Source: CAVQRC01 sp963715045
GTDB lineage: Bacteria; Planctomycetota; Planctomycetia; Pirellulales; Lacipirellulaceae
DNA: 64,000 nt
Direction of reading: 5' to 3'
Assembly: GCA_963715045.1 (NCBI GenBank)
Contig: CAVQRC010000009.1
Span: 372,001 to 436,000 of the forward strand
In this document: in pieces, positions 28,291 through 36,592 of the stretch
Layout of the letters: each line of letters begins with the position of its first letter
How positions within the stretch are numbered: position 1 is the stretch's first letter
Position numbers and translations under genes: made by a program
Notes under the pieces: generated by a model
Databases searched by the model: none
What the model was told of the DNA's origin: nothing
What the model saw: only the letters and a program-made list of their open reading frames with translations

Positions 28291-29067
28291 CTAAATCCCG
28301 CTTCCATCCTGTTCGTGCTGCGTGTGTAATCCGCACTCCGTCTTAGCCGTACCGCTCCAGCGACCTGCCCGCTCGCCGATTTCACCCTCCGCCACAGCCC
28401 GCGTGCACGGCACACAGCCGATGCTGGGATAGCCACGGTCGTGCAACGGATTGTACGGAACGCCTTCGCTGGTGATCCGCGACCATACCTGCTTGTGAGT
28501 CCAGTTCGCCAGCGGGCTGATCTTGACCAGCTTGAACTTGTGATCCCAGCCTACAATCGCGGCCTGGGCCCGATCGGGACTCTGGTCACGACGAATCCCG
28601 CTCATCCAGGCGTGCTTGCCGACGACCGCCTCACGCAGGACTTTGATTTTGCGGTCGAAGCAGCATTGGTTCGGGTTGTGAACATAGAGTGGCCCCCCGT
28701 GGGCCGCTTCGTACTCCGCGACCGTCAGTTCCGGTTGCTTCAGCTCGACTTCGATTCCGTACCGCTGTGCAATTCGCTCACGCAATTCCAGCGTTTCGGG
28801 AAACTGGTATCCAGTATCGAGATTGAAGACGTGCACGCGTGGTTCGACTTTGGCGAGCATCGAGAGGATCAGGCAGCCTTCCGGACCGAAGGCCGTTGCC
28901 ATCGTCAGGTAGGGGAAGTACCGCTCCACCGCCCAGCGAACGATCTCATCCGGAGCGGCCGACTCGAGCCGTCGGCTCTGTTCGGACAGCTCCTGCAGGA
29001 ATTCCGGGGTGGGATCGAGCGGCGGAACGATGCCCTGCGGCATCGAAGGAAGGATCGAAACGGCCAT
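28291..29067 (-). CDS. cysH: phosphoadenylyl/adenylyl-sulfate reductase (APS-type cysteine set)
   Basis: Assimilatory reductase of 258 residues that makes sulfite from APS or PAPS with thioredoxin. ATAFGPEGCLIL is the phosphosulfate-binding loop, and NLDTGYQFPETL and SGIRRDQS follow. The C-terminal ECGLH carries the catalytic cysteine. Two further pairs, QCC and CVPC, are the four ligands of a [4Fe-4S] cluster, which marks the APS-using class rather than E. coli CysH. The ATG at 29067 has AGGAA ten bases upstream and is preferred to the one at 29115. A good promoter lies 75-110 bases upstream. Confidence 0.94.
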   Translation of the reverse strand: MAVSILPSMPQGIVPPLDPTPEFLQELSEQSRRLESAAPDEIVRWAVERYFPYLTMATAFGPEGCLILSMLAKVEPRVHVFNLDTGYQFPETLELRERIAQRYGIEVELKQPELTVAEYEAAHGGPLYVHNPNQCCFDRKIKVLREAVVGKHAWMSGIRRDQSPDRAQAAIVGWDHKFKLVKISPLANWTHKQVWSRITSEGVPYNPLHDRGYPSIGCVPCTRAVAEGEIGERAGRWSGTAKTECGLHTQHEQDGSGI

Positions 29068-29464
29068 GGGCTGGAGATTCCTAACGCGGCACAAGCTGAA
29101 GTCGATCGTCGCCACTGAGTGACTTACCTGAGAAGCCTGTCGGGGAACGAATCCTATTAATATTGATCAAATTCGTCAAGTATAGACGAGACCCTTTTAC
29201 TTATCGGCAGTACCGTCTCGACCCCTTCACTTCCCTTCGTCTCGGATCCGCAACCGGGCGACTTCAGTCGTGAACCGGCGGTGCTTTCGCGGTGCCGGGT
29301 GGGACCCGTGGTGATTGCATGAAACGTGGTTTAAGTTGTTTGCTTTGAATGAGTTAATGATGTTTCCCAGATGCCTGCCCAGGCTCGGCTAGAATACGCG
29401 GCTCAGACTCTGCGTGCTCCGATGTGCCGCGGGCGATCCCTCCAGTTCCAGGACACTTGATTCC
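29068..29464. other. divergent regulatory region between cysH and rhaB
   Basis: About 400 bases. It contains the AT-rich cysH promoter at 29151-29179 and, nearer rhaB, a second AT-rich stretch (about 29325-29360) that probably holds the rhaB promoter. No gene is seen. Confidence 0.5.
29151..29179 (-). promoter_or_regulatory. cysH promoter
   Basis: Read on the minus strand, TTGACG (29174-29179) and TAGGAT (29151-29156) are 17 bases apart. The spacer contains the eight-base palindrome TTGATCAA, a candidate operator half for the adjacent Rrf2 regulator. The start site would be near 29144, leaving a leader of about 77 bases. Confidence 0.55.
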
Positions 29465-30940
29465 ATGGCGGATACGATTTTTCTGGCGGCCGACTTCGGT
29501 GCTTCCAGCGGTCGTCTGGTCGCAGCCCGGTTTGATGGACGGCGGCTCGTCCTCGAAGACCTGCATCGATTTGAGAACGGTCCCGTGTGGGTCGGCGATT
29601 CGATGCTCTGGAACTGGCTGGGATTGTGGACCCATCTGCAGGAGGCACTGGCGATTGCGGGCAGTCGCTACGGCGGGGACGTCCGCAGCCTGGGCGTCGA
29701 CACGTGGGGCGTCGATTTCGCGCTGCTGGGGAAGAATGACGCGGTGCTCGCCAATCCGGTGCATTATCGAGACAGCCGCACGGCGGGCATTTTTCGGAAC
29801 GCGTTCGGCAAGATCTCGCGGGATGAGATTTTCGCCGAGACGGGGCTGCAGTTTCTCGAGTTCAACACTCTGTTTCAGCTGTACGCCCTGCAGCAGTCAT
29901 GTCCCGATTTGCTTGATAATGCTCAGCGGATGCTGCTGATGCCGGATTTATTCCACTGGCTGCTCAGTGGCGTCGCAGCGAACGAGCAAACCAATGTATC
30001 AACCACGCAGCTTTACAATCCGAGGACGCGGGCGTGGTCGGCGAAGCTCATCCGGGGATTCGAATTTCCGGGGCGGATTTTCGGGACCATCGTCCCGCCA
30101 GGCACGCGGCTGGGCGAACTCCGATCGCGTGTCGCCTCGGAATCGGGGCTGGGACGGATCGAGATCATCGCGCCCCCGACTCATGACACGGCAAGTGCCG
30201 TGCTGGCGGTCCCGGCTGCGGGGGGACCCGCAGCACGCCCCGACTGGTGCTACATCTCGAGCGGCACCTGGTCCTTGATGGGCGTGGAGACCACGCACGC
30301 GAATGTTTCGGCCGATTGTCGCGAGGAAAACTTCACCAACGAGGCCGGAGTGGCCAATTCGACGCGATTGCTCAAGAACATCGCCGGGATGTGGCTTGTT
30401 CAGGAATGCCGGCGAATCTGGGCCCGCGATGGTCACCCCTACGATTGGGGGCAGTTGGTGGAAATGGCACAGCACGCGGAGCCGCTGGCAGCCATTTTCG
30501 ATCCGGAAGATCCTCGGCTTACCAATCCCGCCAATATGCCCGAGACGATTCAACAGCTTTGCGGCGAGGGGCCGAGGGGCGTTCCTCAAACCCATGGGGC
30601 GATCATTCGCGCGGCCCTCGAAAGCCTGGCGGTGCGATACCGCGAGGTGCTCAAGACGCTTGAGCAGCTGACCGGAAGCCAGATCAAGACGATCCACATC
30701 GTGGGCGGAGGATCGCAGAACGAGCTGCTTTCGCAGATGACGGCTGACGCCACGGGGCGGCTGACCGTGACGGGGCCGGTCGAGGCAACGTCGATCGGGA
30801 ACGCCTTGCAGCAGGCGATCGCGGCCGGCCTGTTGGGATCCGTGGCCGATGCCCGCGAAGTGGTCCGCGCGAGCTTCGAGCTGAAGTCCTATCACCCCCG
30901 CGAGACGAATCGCTGGGACGAAATCGTGTTGAGTCGCTAG
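29465..30940 (+). CDS. rhaB: rhamnulokinase (FGGY carbohydrate kinase)
   Basis: A 491-residue FGGY-family kinase. AADFGASSGRL is the N-terminal phosphate loop, GVDTWGVDFALL the following strand, and HDTASAV, ISSGTWSLMG and IVGGGSQNELLSQMTAD the C-domain ATP site. This set is specific to RhaB, which phosphorylates L-rhamnulose before aldol cleavage. Planctomycetes degrade L-rhamnose and L-fucose through a bacterial microcompartment, but no shell or aldolase genes are in the window. The ATG at 29465 is used, as the frame is open to 29414. It ends in a clear intrinsic terminator. Confidence 0.92.
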   Translation: MADTIFLAADFGASSGRLVAARFDGRRLVLEDLHRFENGPVWVGDSMLWNWLGLWTHLQEALAIAGSRYGGDVRSLGVDTWGVDFALLGKNDAVLANPVHYRDSRTAGIFRNAFGKISRDEIFAETGLQFLEFNTLFQLYALQQSCPDLLDNAQRMLLMPDLFHWLLSGVAANEQTNVSTTQLYNPRTRAWSAKLIRGFEFPGRIFGTIVPPGTRLGELRSRVASESGLGRIEIIAPPTHDTASAVLAVPAAGGPAARPDWCYISSGTWSLMGVETTHANVSADCREENFTNEAGVANSTRLLKNIAGMWLVQECRRIWARDGHPYDWGQLVEMAQHAEPLAAIFDPEDPRLTNPANMPETIQQLCGEGPRGVPQTHGAIIRAALESLAVRYREVLKTLEQLTGSQIKTIHIVGGGSQNELLSQMTADATGRLTVTGPVEATSIGNALQQAIAAGLLGSVADAREVVRASFELKSYHPRETNRWDEIVLSR

Positions 30941-30945
30941 CTGGC

Positions 30946-30991
30946 ACCCTCCCGGCGGTGGGCTGCCTGGCGGAGGGTAGCTCGTTTTTTT
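30946..30991 (+). terminator. intrinsic terminator of rhaB
   Basis: ACCCTCC (30946-30952) pairs with GGAGGGT (30972-30978), followed at once by a run of seven T (30985-30991). It begins five bases after the stop codon. Confidence 0.75.
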
Positions 30992-31102
30992 GAGGGACAC
31001 TCGGCATTTAGGAAGGAGATCTGCGGCCGACTTTGACGATTAGGGAAACAGACCGGATTACCACGAGTTTTCACCCTCGCAGTTCGTCAACAGGAGTCAG
31101 CC

Positions 31103-31684
31103 ATGCTCGAGCGGCAATGCCAGGCGTATCTACCGTGCTGGATCGTACTCCTCTCGATTTCCGCGGCTGCGACCGCCCAGCAGCCGCCTGCCCTTGAAAC
31201 GCCGTATGCGAATTCGCTGCGGCAACCGCTACAGGGGCTCCCGACACAAACGCTCAATACGCTCAGCTTCTACGGTGTCGGATCGACTCGCGCCGGAACG
31301 ACGCTCAGCCAGATTCCGCGCTCCAGTCGGCCCGCAGCACGCCTGCCAGCTTCAGCGCAGTTCGGTTCGACCAGGGTCGCGATCAACTCTCCCCGGCGAA
31401 CCTTCGCCTCGTCCCTGGCCACGATGCCACCAGCGGTGAGTCCCTACCAGAACCTCTATCGCGAGGAGAACGATGACTCTCCGCCCAACTACTACTCCCT
31501 CGTGCGGCCCCAACTGCATCAAATCGAAGTGAATCAAGTCCAGCAGCGGGAGAACCGCCGTCTTCAACAGCAGCTCCGCCAGTTGAGCACGCAAGGGCAG
31601 CGGAGTGGTGGCTCCGAGGGGCCCTATGCGACCGGCCATGGGACGCGGTTCATGAATCTCGGTGGTTACTACCCCTCCCGCTAG
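31103..31684 (+). CDS. hypothetical secreted Gln/Arg-rich protein
   Basis: A 193-residue protein with a signal peptide (about 1-25, cleavage near ATAQQ). The mature part is Pro/Ser/Arg-rich, with a short charged helix rich in Gln and Arg (IEVNQVQQRENRRLQQQLRQ, about 137-156) near the C-terminus and an aromatic YYPSR end. I recognise no domain. The start is supported by CAGGAG eight bases upstream of the ATG. It stands alone between rhaB and another small secreted protein. Confidence 0.7.
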   Translation: MLERQCQAYLPCWIVLLSISAAATAQQPPALETPYANSLRQPLQGLPTQTLNTLSFYGVGSTRAGTTLSQIPRSSRPAARLPASAQFGSTRVAINSPRRTFASSLATMPPAVSPYQNLYREENDDSPPNYYSLVRPQLHQIEVNQVQQRENRRLQQQLRQLSTQGQRSGGSEGPYATGHGTRFMNLGGYYPSR

Positions 31685-31861
31685 GAGGGGGCCCACTCTT
31701 TCCCACGCGGTGGTTCAGAGGACTTTCCGCGACTCGCGGCCTCCGGGGCGAGATCCCGGGAACGACTCGCCCCACAGCGTTGCAGCAGCGGACCCGTCGG
31801 CGGTAGATTGAGTCTTCGTCCGGCGTCAGTCGTCCGTTGTCCCGACTCTGCAGGCAGTAAG

Positions 31862-32347
31862 ATGCTCGACCACTTCAAGCTGGTGATGCTCCTGGTACTC
31901 TTCTCGGTAATGTTCTTTCCCGCAGGAGTCACAGCGGACCCGTCAGATTCAGCCGACGCCGAACGTCTCAAAAACCGCGAGGCGAAATTCGAGCGGCTCT
32001 CCGGGACCACCCTCGTGGGGCATTTCACCGACTCCAACAAAGCCGATACCAGCGAATTGACCGAGGAACGCTACGTGCTCGAAAAAGTCGTCAAGGTCGA
32101 CGGCGAGAACTGGCTGTTTCGGGCCCGAATCCAGTACGGCGATCGCGATCTCACGGTCCCCCTTACGCTGCCCGTTCGCTGGGCCGGGGACACTCCCGTG
32201 ATCTGTGTCGACAACCTCCCCATTCCTGGAATGGGAACTTTCACTGCCCGCGTCATGATCTACGAGGGTCACTACGCCGGGTTCTGGAAGGGCGCTGACC
32301 ACGGCGGGCATCTGTTCGGCACCATTCAACGCGAGCCGGCTCCCTAG
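31862..32347 (+). CDS. hypothetical exported protein
   Basis: A 161-residue protein with a signal peptide (about 1-26, ending GVTADP). The mature domain begins with a Lys/Glu/Arg-rich helix, then a compact beta-rich body containing FERLSGTTLVGHFT and ends with YEGHYAGFWKGADHGGHLFG. That His/Gly-rich motif could bind a metal or ligand, but this is a guess. I believe similar small secreted proteins occur in other planctomycetes but cannot name a family. The ATG at 31862 places the signal peptide correctly, while the frame is open to 31808. Confidence 0.7.
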   Translation: MLDHFKLVMLLVLFSVMFFPAGVTADPSDSADAERLKNREAKFERLSGTTLVGHFTDSNKADTSELTEERYVLEKVVKVDGENWLFRARIQYGDRDLTVPLTLPVRWAGDTPVICVDNLPIPGMGTFTARVMIYEGHYAGFWKGADHGGHLFGTIQREPAP

Positions 32348-32416
32348 GGGTCACGGGTCAGGGATCAGGCACTGTCGCGAACCCTGAATTCGCGTTTAGA
32401 CGGAGCACGAGCCGTC

Positions 32417-33134
32417 TCACGGCCCTGTTGAACGAGGGAGCGTGATTGCGGCAACCAAAGCCACGGCTGCGGTTTCGATCCGCAAGATCCGGGGACCCAA
32501 GTCGACCATTCGCCAACCCGCCTGAAGGCCCAGTTCGAGTTCTTCCTGGGTGAGACCTCCCTCAGGACCGATGGCAAGGAAGGTGGCCTTGGCGGCGGTG
32601 CAGCGGGGACCGGAAAAGGTTTCGCCTCCAGGCAGTCGCGATCAGGCGGAGATCTGCGGGCTCTCCGGCAGCTCTGATGTGCTCGGGCCAGCGAGTCGCC
32701 GGCTCAATCTGCATCAGCCGGTTTCTGCCGCACTGCTTGCTTGCGGCGACGACGGTTTTCCGCAGCCGGTCGAGCGTGCTGGCCTTGGGATTCACGATGC
32801 TGCGAGTTGTGATCAGGGGTATCAATCGCGACGCGCCGAGTTCTACAAGCTTCTCGACGAGCCATCGTTGGCGATCACCTTTCGGTAACGCGACAGCGAC
32901 TGTCAATCGTGATGGCAGCTCGCGATCGACGTGAGCACGCGAAAGGATGTCGAGGCGAGCCCCGTCTCGGCGAAATTCCACGATGCGGCACTGAAACTCG
33001 ATTCCACTGCCGTCGAACAACGTTACGACGTCGCCTGCTGCGTGCCGCCGTACGTGCCGCAGATGGTGTGCTTCGCTGGCTGCCAGGTCGATGCGGTCGC
33101 CCGTCACAGGCGTCTCGCTGAAATAGCGATCCAT
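32417..33134 (-). CDS. rsmE: 16S rRNA (uracil-1498-N3)-methyltransferase (one-base frameshift)
   Basis: SPOUT-class rRNA methyltransferase modifying U1498 of 16S rRNA. The start MDRYFSETPVTGDRIDL and the PUA-like part (HHLRHVRRHAAGDVVTLFDG) lead into LTVAVALPKGDRQRWLVEKL and ELGASRLIPLIT. This frame turns to nonsense after LRLIAT. The proper SAM-knot region (PGGETF, then IGPEGGLTQEELEL, LGPRILRIETAAVAL) is in the next frame and stops at 32417. One extra base near 32629-32634 accounts for it, and the repaired length of about 238 residues is normal. It is divergent from the ExeA-like gene, 99 bases apart. Confidence 0.88.
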
Positions 33135-33233
33135 GGGCAATACCGCTTTTGCTGCAGATCTTCGCTGGACTTTACCGATAACGAGGACGATGCGGAGTTT
33201 ACCCGAAATTCGTACCGAGCCCCTAGCGCGCCC

Positions 33234-34058
33234 ATGTATCTCGATTATTGGGGACTGACTCAATCGCCCTTCGCCGAGTATCCGAGCTCCCGGTTTTACT
33301 ATCGCGGGCCGGATCAAGAGGAGGCCTTGGCGCGAGTCGAGTTCCTGGTTCATCACGGCAAACGATTGGGTGCTCTCGAAGGTTCCGCCGGGCAGGGCAA
33401 GACCTATATGCTGGCGGTGCTTGCCCGGCAGCTCCGCCGCGATGGGTTCCAGGTCGCGTCGGTGAATCTATCGGGAAAGGCGGAAGAGGAGTTCCTGTGG
33501 GACGTGGCGGTCGCGCTGGGTGTCGGGCCGTTGCCTGGCGAGCGGACCATCCAATTGTGGCGGAGGCTCGCCGACAAGCTTGCTGAAAACCGATTCTCCC
33601 GCGTTCCCACGGTTGTCCTGTGCGACGACGTCGGTCATGGCGAGGATGCCTCGGCGCGAATCCTCACGCGGCTGCACCAGATCGATTGCGTGCCGGAAAC
33701 GCGGTGGACAATCATCCTGGCCGGCACCCCCGAGGCGATCTCAAACCTGGACCCCCGATTGAGGCAGGTCGTTGGTCTGCCGATTCGGCTCGGAGATTGG
33801 GACCTCGCCGATACGCGTGAATACCTTCGCCACGTGACCGCGGCAGCTGGGCGAACCGAACCGCTCTTCCAGGACGACGCGATTGCCCGCCTGCATGCGG
33901 TCAGCAAAGGGAATCCTCGTCAAACCGCCCGTACGGCCGAACTGGCGTTGCTCGCCGGAGCCGTCGAGCAATTGGCGGTTATCGATGGACCGCTTCTCGA
34001 CGCAGTTTCCGAAGATTTCGCTCTGGAAGAAGCATCGGCACCGCTGGGACGTTGCTGA
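33234..34058 (+). CDS. ExeA/GspA-like AAA ATPase
   Basis: A 274-residue P-loop ATPase. The opening MYLDYWGLTQSPF is the hallmark of ExeA/GspA proteins. Walker A is GSAGQGKT and Walker B is VVLCDD, and the AAA_22-type body ends around 245. ExeA proteins help assemble type II secretion pores and also occur as stand-alone loaders. Here the usual C-terminal membrane and peptidoglycan-binding regions are missing, and no secretion gene is near, so its role is open. The frame is open upstream to 32931, overlapping rsmE, but the ATG at 33234 is the family start. Confidence 0.85.
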   Translation: MYLDYWGLTQSPFAEYPSSRFYYRGPDQEEALARVEFLVHHGKRLGALEGSAGQGKTYMLAVLARQLRRDGFQVASVNLSGKAEEEFLWDVAVALGVGPLPGERTIQLWRRLADKLAENRFSRVPTVVLCDDVGHGEDASARILTRLHQIDCVPETRWTIILAGTPEAISNLDPRLRQVVGLPIRLGDWDLADTREYLRHVTAAAGRTEPLFQDDAIARLHAVSKGNPRQTARTAELALLAGAVEQLAVIDGPLLDAVSEDFALEEASAPLGRC

Positions 34059-34257
34059 AACGGGCACGTCCGACCGGCCGGGACGCCCATCACATAGGGT
34101 TGACCCACTGCCGGCTCCCCGCGGCGTACCCTGGCACGATGCCTCCCGAGGCGGTATTCTCGTGGCTGCCCGGACGCGAGCCTGGGACGATTTCCCTCAC
34201 TGATTGCCGTTCCAGGCCGTGGCCCTGATGTTGATCTGAAAACGGGCCGTCTCGACC

Positions 34258-35199
34258 ATGCCCAGCCACCTTGGCCCGACGCTCATTCTCGACACGTTCG
34301 CCGAAGCGTTTCGCATGCGTTACGCGCGGCTGATTATCACCGCCGCCGACACGTATTGGCTCGACGCGGCCGTCCGGGAGTTCACCGGATACAGCGCCAG
34401 CGTCATCTCGTGCGATGCTGAGACGGGCGTCGAATGCTACTGTTCGCCGGCAGCAACTCCCGACGGGCGAACCGGTGCCGCCGTACTCGTGTTCGGTTTT
34501 TCCTCCGAGCAACTCGCGAAAGCGACCGCGAACCGAGCCGGCCAATGCGTGATGACCTGCCCGACCACAGCGGTCTTCGATGGTCTTCCCGAATCGTCGG
34601 AACGAATTCCGCTGGGGAAACACTTGCGTTTCTTCGGTGACGGGTTTCAGAAGTCGAAGCAAGTCGGCGGTCGACGGTTCTGGCGGGTTCCCGTAATGGA
34701 TGGCGAGTTTCTCGTCGAAGATATGGTCGGTGTCGAGAAGGGAATCGCCGGTGGAAACATCATCTTGCAAGGCACGCAGCAGCAGGTCGCCCTGGCGGCC
34801 GCGCGGCGGGCGGCATCCGCGGTGGCCGCGCGCGAGGGAGTGATCGCGCCTTTTCCCGGAGGCGTCGTTCGTAGCGGAAGCAAGGTAGGGAGTCGCTACG
34901 AAGGGCTTGTGGCGTCGACCTCGCATGCCTTTTGTCCGACGCTCCGCGGGCGTGTCGAGAGCGAACTGGCCGCCACCGCCAACTGTGCCTATGAGCTCGT
35001 TTTCGACGGTACCACCGAGGAGTCGGTGGGCGGGGCCATGGTGGCAGCGATGCGGGCGGCCGCCGGCGAAGGGATTCCTGTCATCGGGGCGGGGAACTAC
35101 GGCGGCAAGCTGGGTAAGTTCCATTTTCACCTGAGAGATCTCCTTGCCGATCGGGTAGGCGAGCGAAACGATCCGGTCGGTGTCTCCGATGCAAGCTGA
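34258..35199 (+). CDS. ftr: formylmethanofuran-tetrahydromethanopterin N-formyltransferase
   Basis: Ftr (FhcD in bacteria), moving the formyl group between methanofuran and tetrahydromethanopterin in the C1 oxidation/reduction pathway. 313 residues. The family start is visible: LILDTFAEAFRMRYARLIIT, then ATGYSASVISCD-like FTGYSASVISCDAETGVE, FGFSSEQLAKA, QCVMTCPTTAVFDG and RFFGDGFQ. The C-terminal repeat domain ends KLGKFHFHLRDLL. Planctomycetes are among the few bacteria with this archaeal-type pathway. A molybdopterin-binding FwdD-like protein at 61.7 kb probably belongs to the partner formyltransferase/hydrolase complex. No other C1 genes are adjacent. Confidence 0.92.
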   Translation: MPSHLGPTLILDTFAEAFRMRYARLIITAADTYWLDAAVREFTGYSASVISCDAETGVECYCSPAATPDGRTGAAVLVFGFSSEQLAKATANRAGQCVMTCPTTAVFDGLPESSERIPLGKHLRFFGDGFQKSKQVGGRRFWRVPVMDGEFLVEDMVGVEKGIAGGNIILQGTQQQVALAAARRAASAVAAREGVIAPFPGGVVRSGSKVGSRYEGLVASTSHAFCPTLRGRVESELAATANCAYELVFDGTTEESVGGAMVAAMRAAAGEGIPVIGAGNYGGKLGKFHFHLRDLLADRVGERNDPVGVSDAS

Positions 35200-35290
35200 C
35201 ACGAATCACCAGGAAAATCGATCGCGATCGGCACCGCCCAGGGCCGCCTGAAACGCGGTCTCGGGTTCGCCGATGCAGGTCCAGTAACCG

Positions 35291-36508
35291 ATGGCTCTTC
35301 CGCCAATGCTTCGCAGTTTGTCGATGGTCGTTATGCTTCTCGTTCCCGGCTTCTCCGAGGCGACTGAGCCCGGGTTACTCCTCGACGGACGCGAAGGGCG
35401 GCCACTGGCGCTCGACCAGTTCCGCCCGGAATCGCAATTGAGGACGTCGCCGCATCAACTCCGGCAGGCGAAGTATCCTGCCGTTGACGTGCACACGCAC
35501 CCGGGCTACCGATTCCGCGATTCGACGGAACAGCTCGACGAATTTGTGAAGCTGATGGACGCCCACAATATCGCTGTGTGCGTGAGCCTGGACGGGCGAC
35601 TTGGCGAAGCATTGATCGAGCATCGGCAGTACTTGTGGCAGAACCATCGAGACCGATTCGTGTTCTTCGCCAACATCGACTGGCAGGGCCGCGGTGCGGA
35701 GGATAAACCGGAAACCTGGGCTTGTCACGAACCCGGGTTTGGCCGCCAGATGGCCGAAAGCCTGAAGCAGGCACAGCAGCAAGGCGCCAGCGGATTGAAG
35801 ATTTTCAAACGATTCGGCCTCAGCTACCGCAACCCGGATGGCTCCCTCATCGAAATCGACGATCCACGGTGGGATCCAATCTGGGAGGCATGCGGCCAAC
35901 TCGGTTTGCCGGTGATCATTCACACGGCGGACCCAGTGGCGTTCTTTGCCCCGATCGATGCGACCAATGAGCGGTGGGAAGAGCTCAGCCGCCACCCTGA
36001 CTGGAGCTTCTTCGGCGAACAGTTTCCGTCTCACGACGAACTGCTGGCTGCCCGCAACCGCGTCATTGCCCGGCACCCACGGACGCAGTTTATCGGCGCG
36101 CATGTTGCGAATTACCCGGAGAATCTCGCCGAAGTCGCCCACTGGTTGGATGATTTCGAAAACCTCCACATCGAGATCGCCGCCCGCATCGCTGAACTGG
36201 GGCGGCAGCCTTACACGGCTCGAAAGTTCTTCATCAAGTATGCTGATCGGATCATGTTCGGGACGGATGGGCCTCGGCCCGAGTCCAGATTGATCCCGCA
36301 TTGGCGATTCCTCGAAACGCGTGACGAGTACTTTTCCTATGCTCCGGGGGACTTTCCTCCACAAGGAATGTGGAACATCTACGGACTCGGTCTTCCCGAC
36401 GATGTCTTGAAAAAGGTCTACTACGAAAACGCCATGCAGTTGATTCCCGGCGTCCGGTCCCGCGTCGAGAAATACCACCGCGCGAGGGCGGCTGTGCCGT
36501 CTTCCTGA
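35291..36508 (+). CDS. exported amidohydrolase family (TIM-barrel) protein
   Basis: A 405-residue metal-dependent hydrolase of the Amidohydro_2 family with a signal peptide (about 1-25, ending SEATEPG). DVHTHPG supplies the first metal pair, HTADP and GAHVANYP later ligands, and FGTDGPRPES the last Asp. The family includes ACMSD- and dihydroorotase-like decarboxylases and hydrolases, and the substrate is unknown. Export of this fold is unusual in most bacteria but common among planctomycete paralogues. An alternative start six codons in (MLRSLSM) is possible. An S1-like gene follows 84 bases later. Confidence 0.85.
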   Translation: MALPPMLRSLSMVVMLLVPGFSEATEPGLLLDGREGRPLALDQFRPESQLRTSPHQLRQAKYPAVDVHTHPGYRFRDSTEQLDEFVKLMDAHNIAVCVSLDGRLGEALIEHRQYLWQNHRDRFVFFANIDWQGRGAEDKPETWACHEPGFGRQMAESLKQAQQQGASGLKIFKRFGLSYRNPDGSLIEIDDPRWDPIWEACGQLGLPVIIHTADPVAFFAPIDATNERWEELSRHPDWSFFGEQFPSHDELLAARNRVIARHPRTQFIGAHVANYPENLAEVAHWLDDFENLHIEIAARIAELGRQPYTARKFFIKYADRIMFGTDGPRPESRLIPHWRFLETRDEYFSYAPGDFPPQGMWNIYGLGLPDDVLKKVYYENAMQLIPGVRSRVEKYHRARAAVPSS

Positions 36509-36518
36509 GAACGCTGCG

Positions 36519-36548
36519 TTGCGTCGATTTCAAGACGCTTGCTACACT
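36519..36548 (+). promoter_or_regulatory. candidate promoter of the S1-like gene
   Basis: TTGCGT (36519-36524) and an extended -10, TGC-TACACT (hexamer 36543-36548), spaced 18 bases. The start would be near 36555, about 38 bases before the ATG at 36593. Confidence 0.45.
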
Positions 36549-36592
36549 TTGGGGCCTGTTCTCGAACAGTGATTTCGAAAAAGCGATCGATC

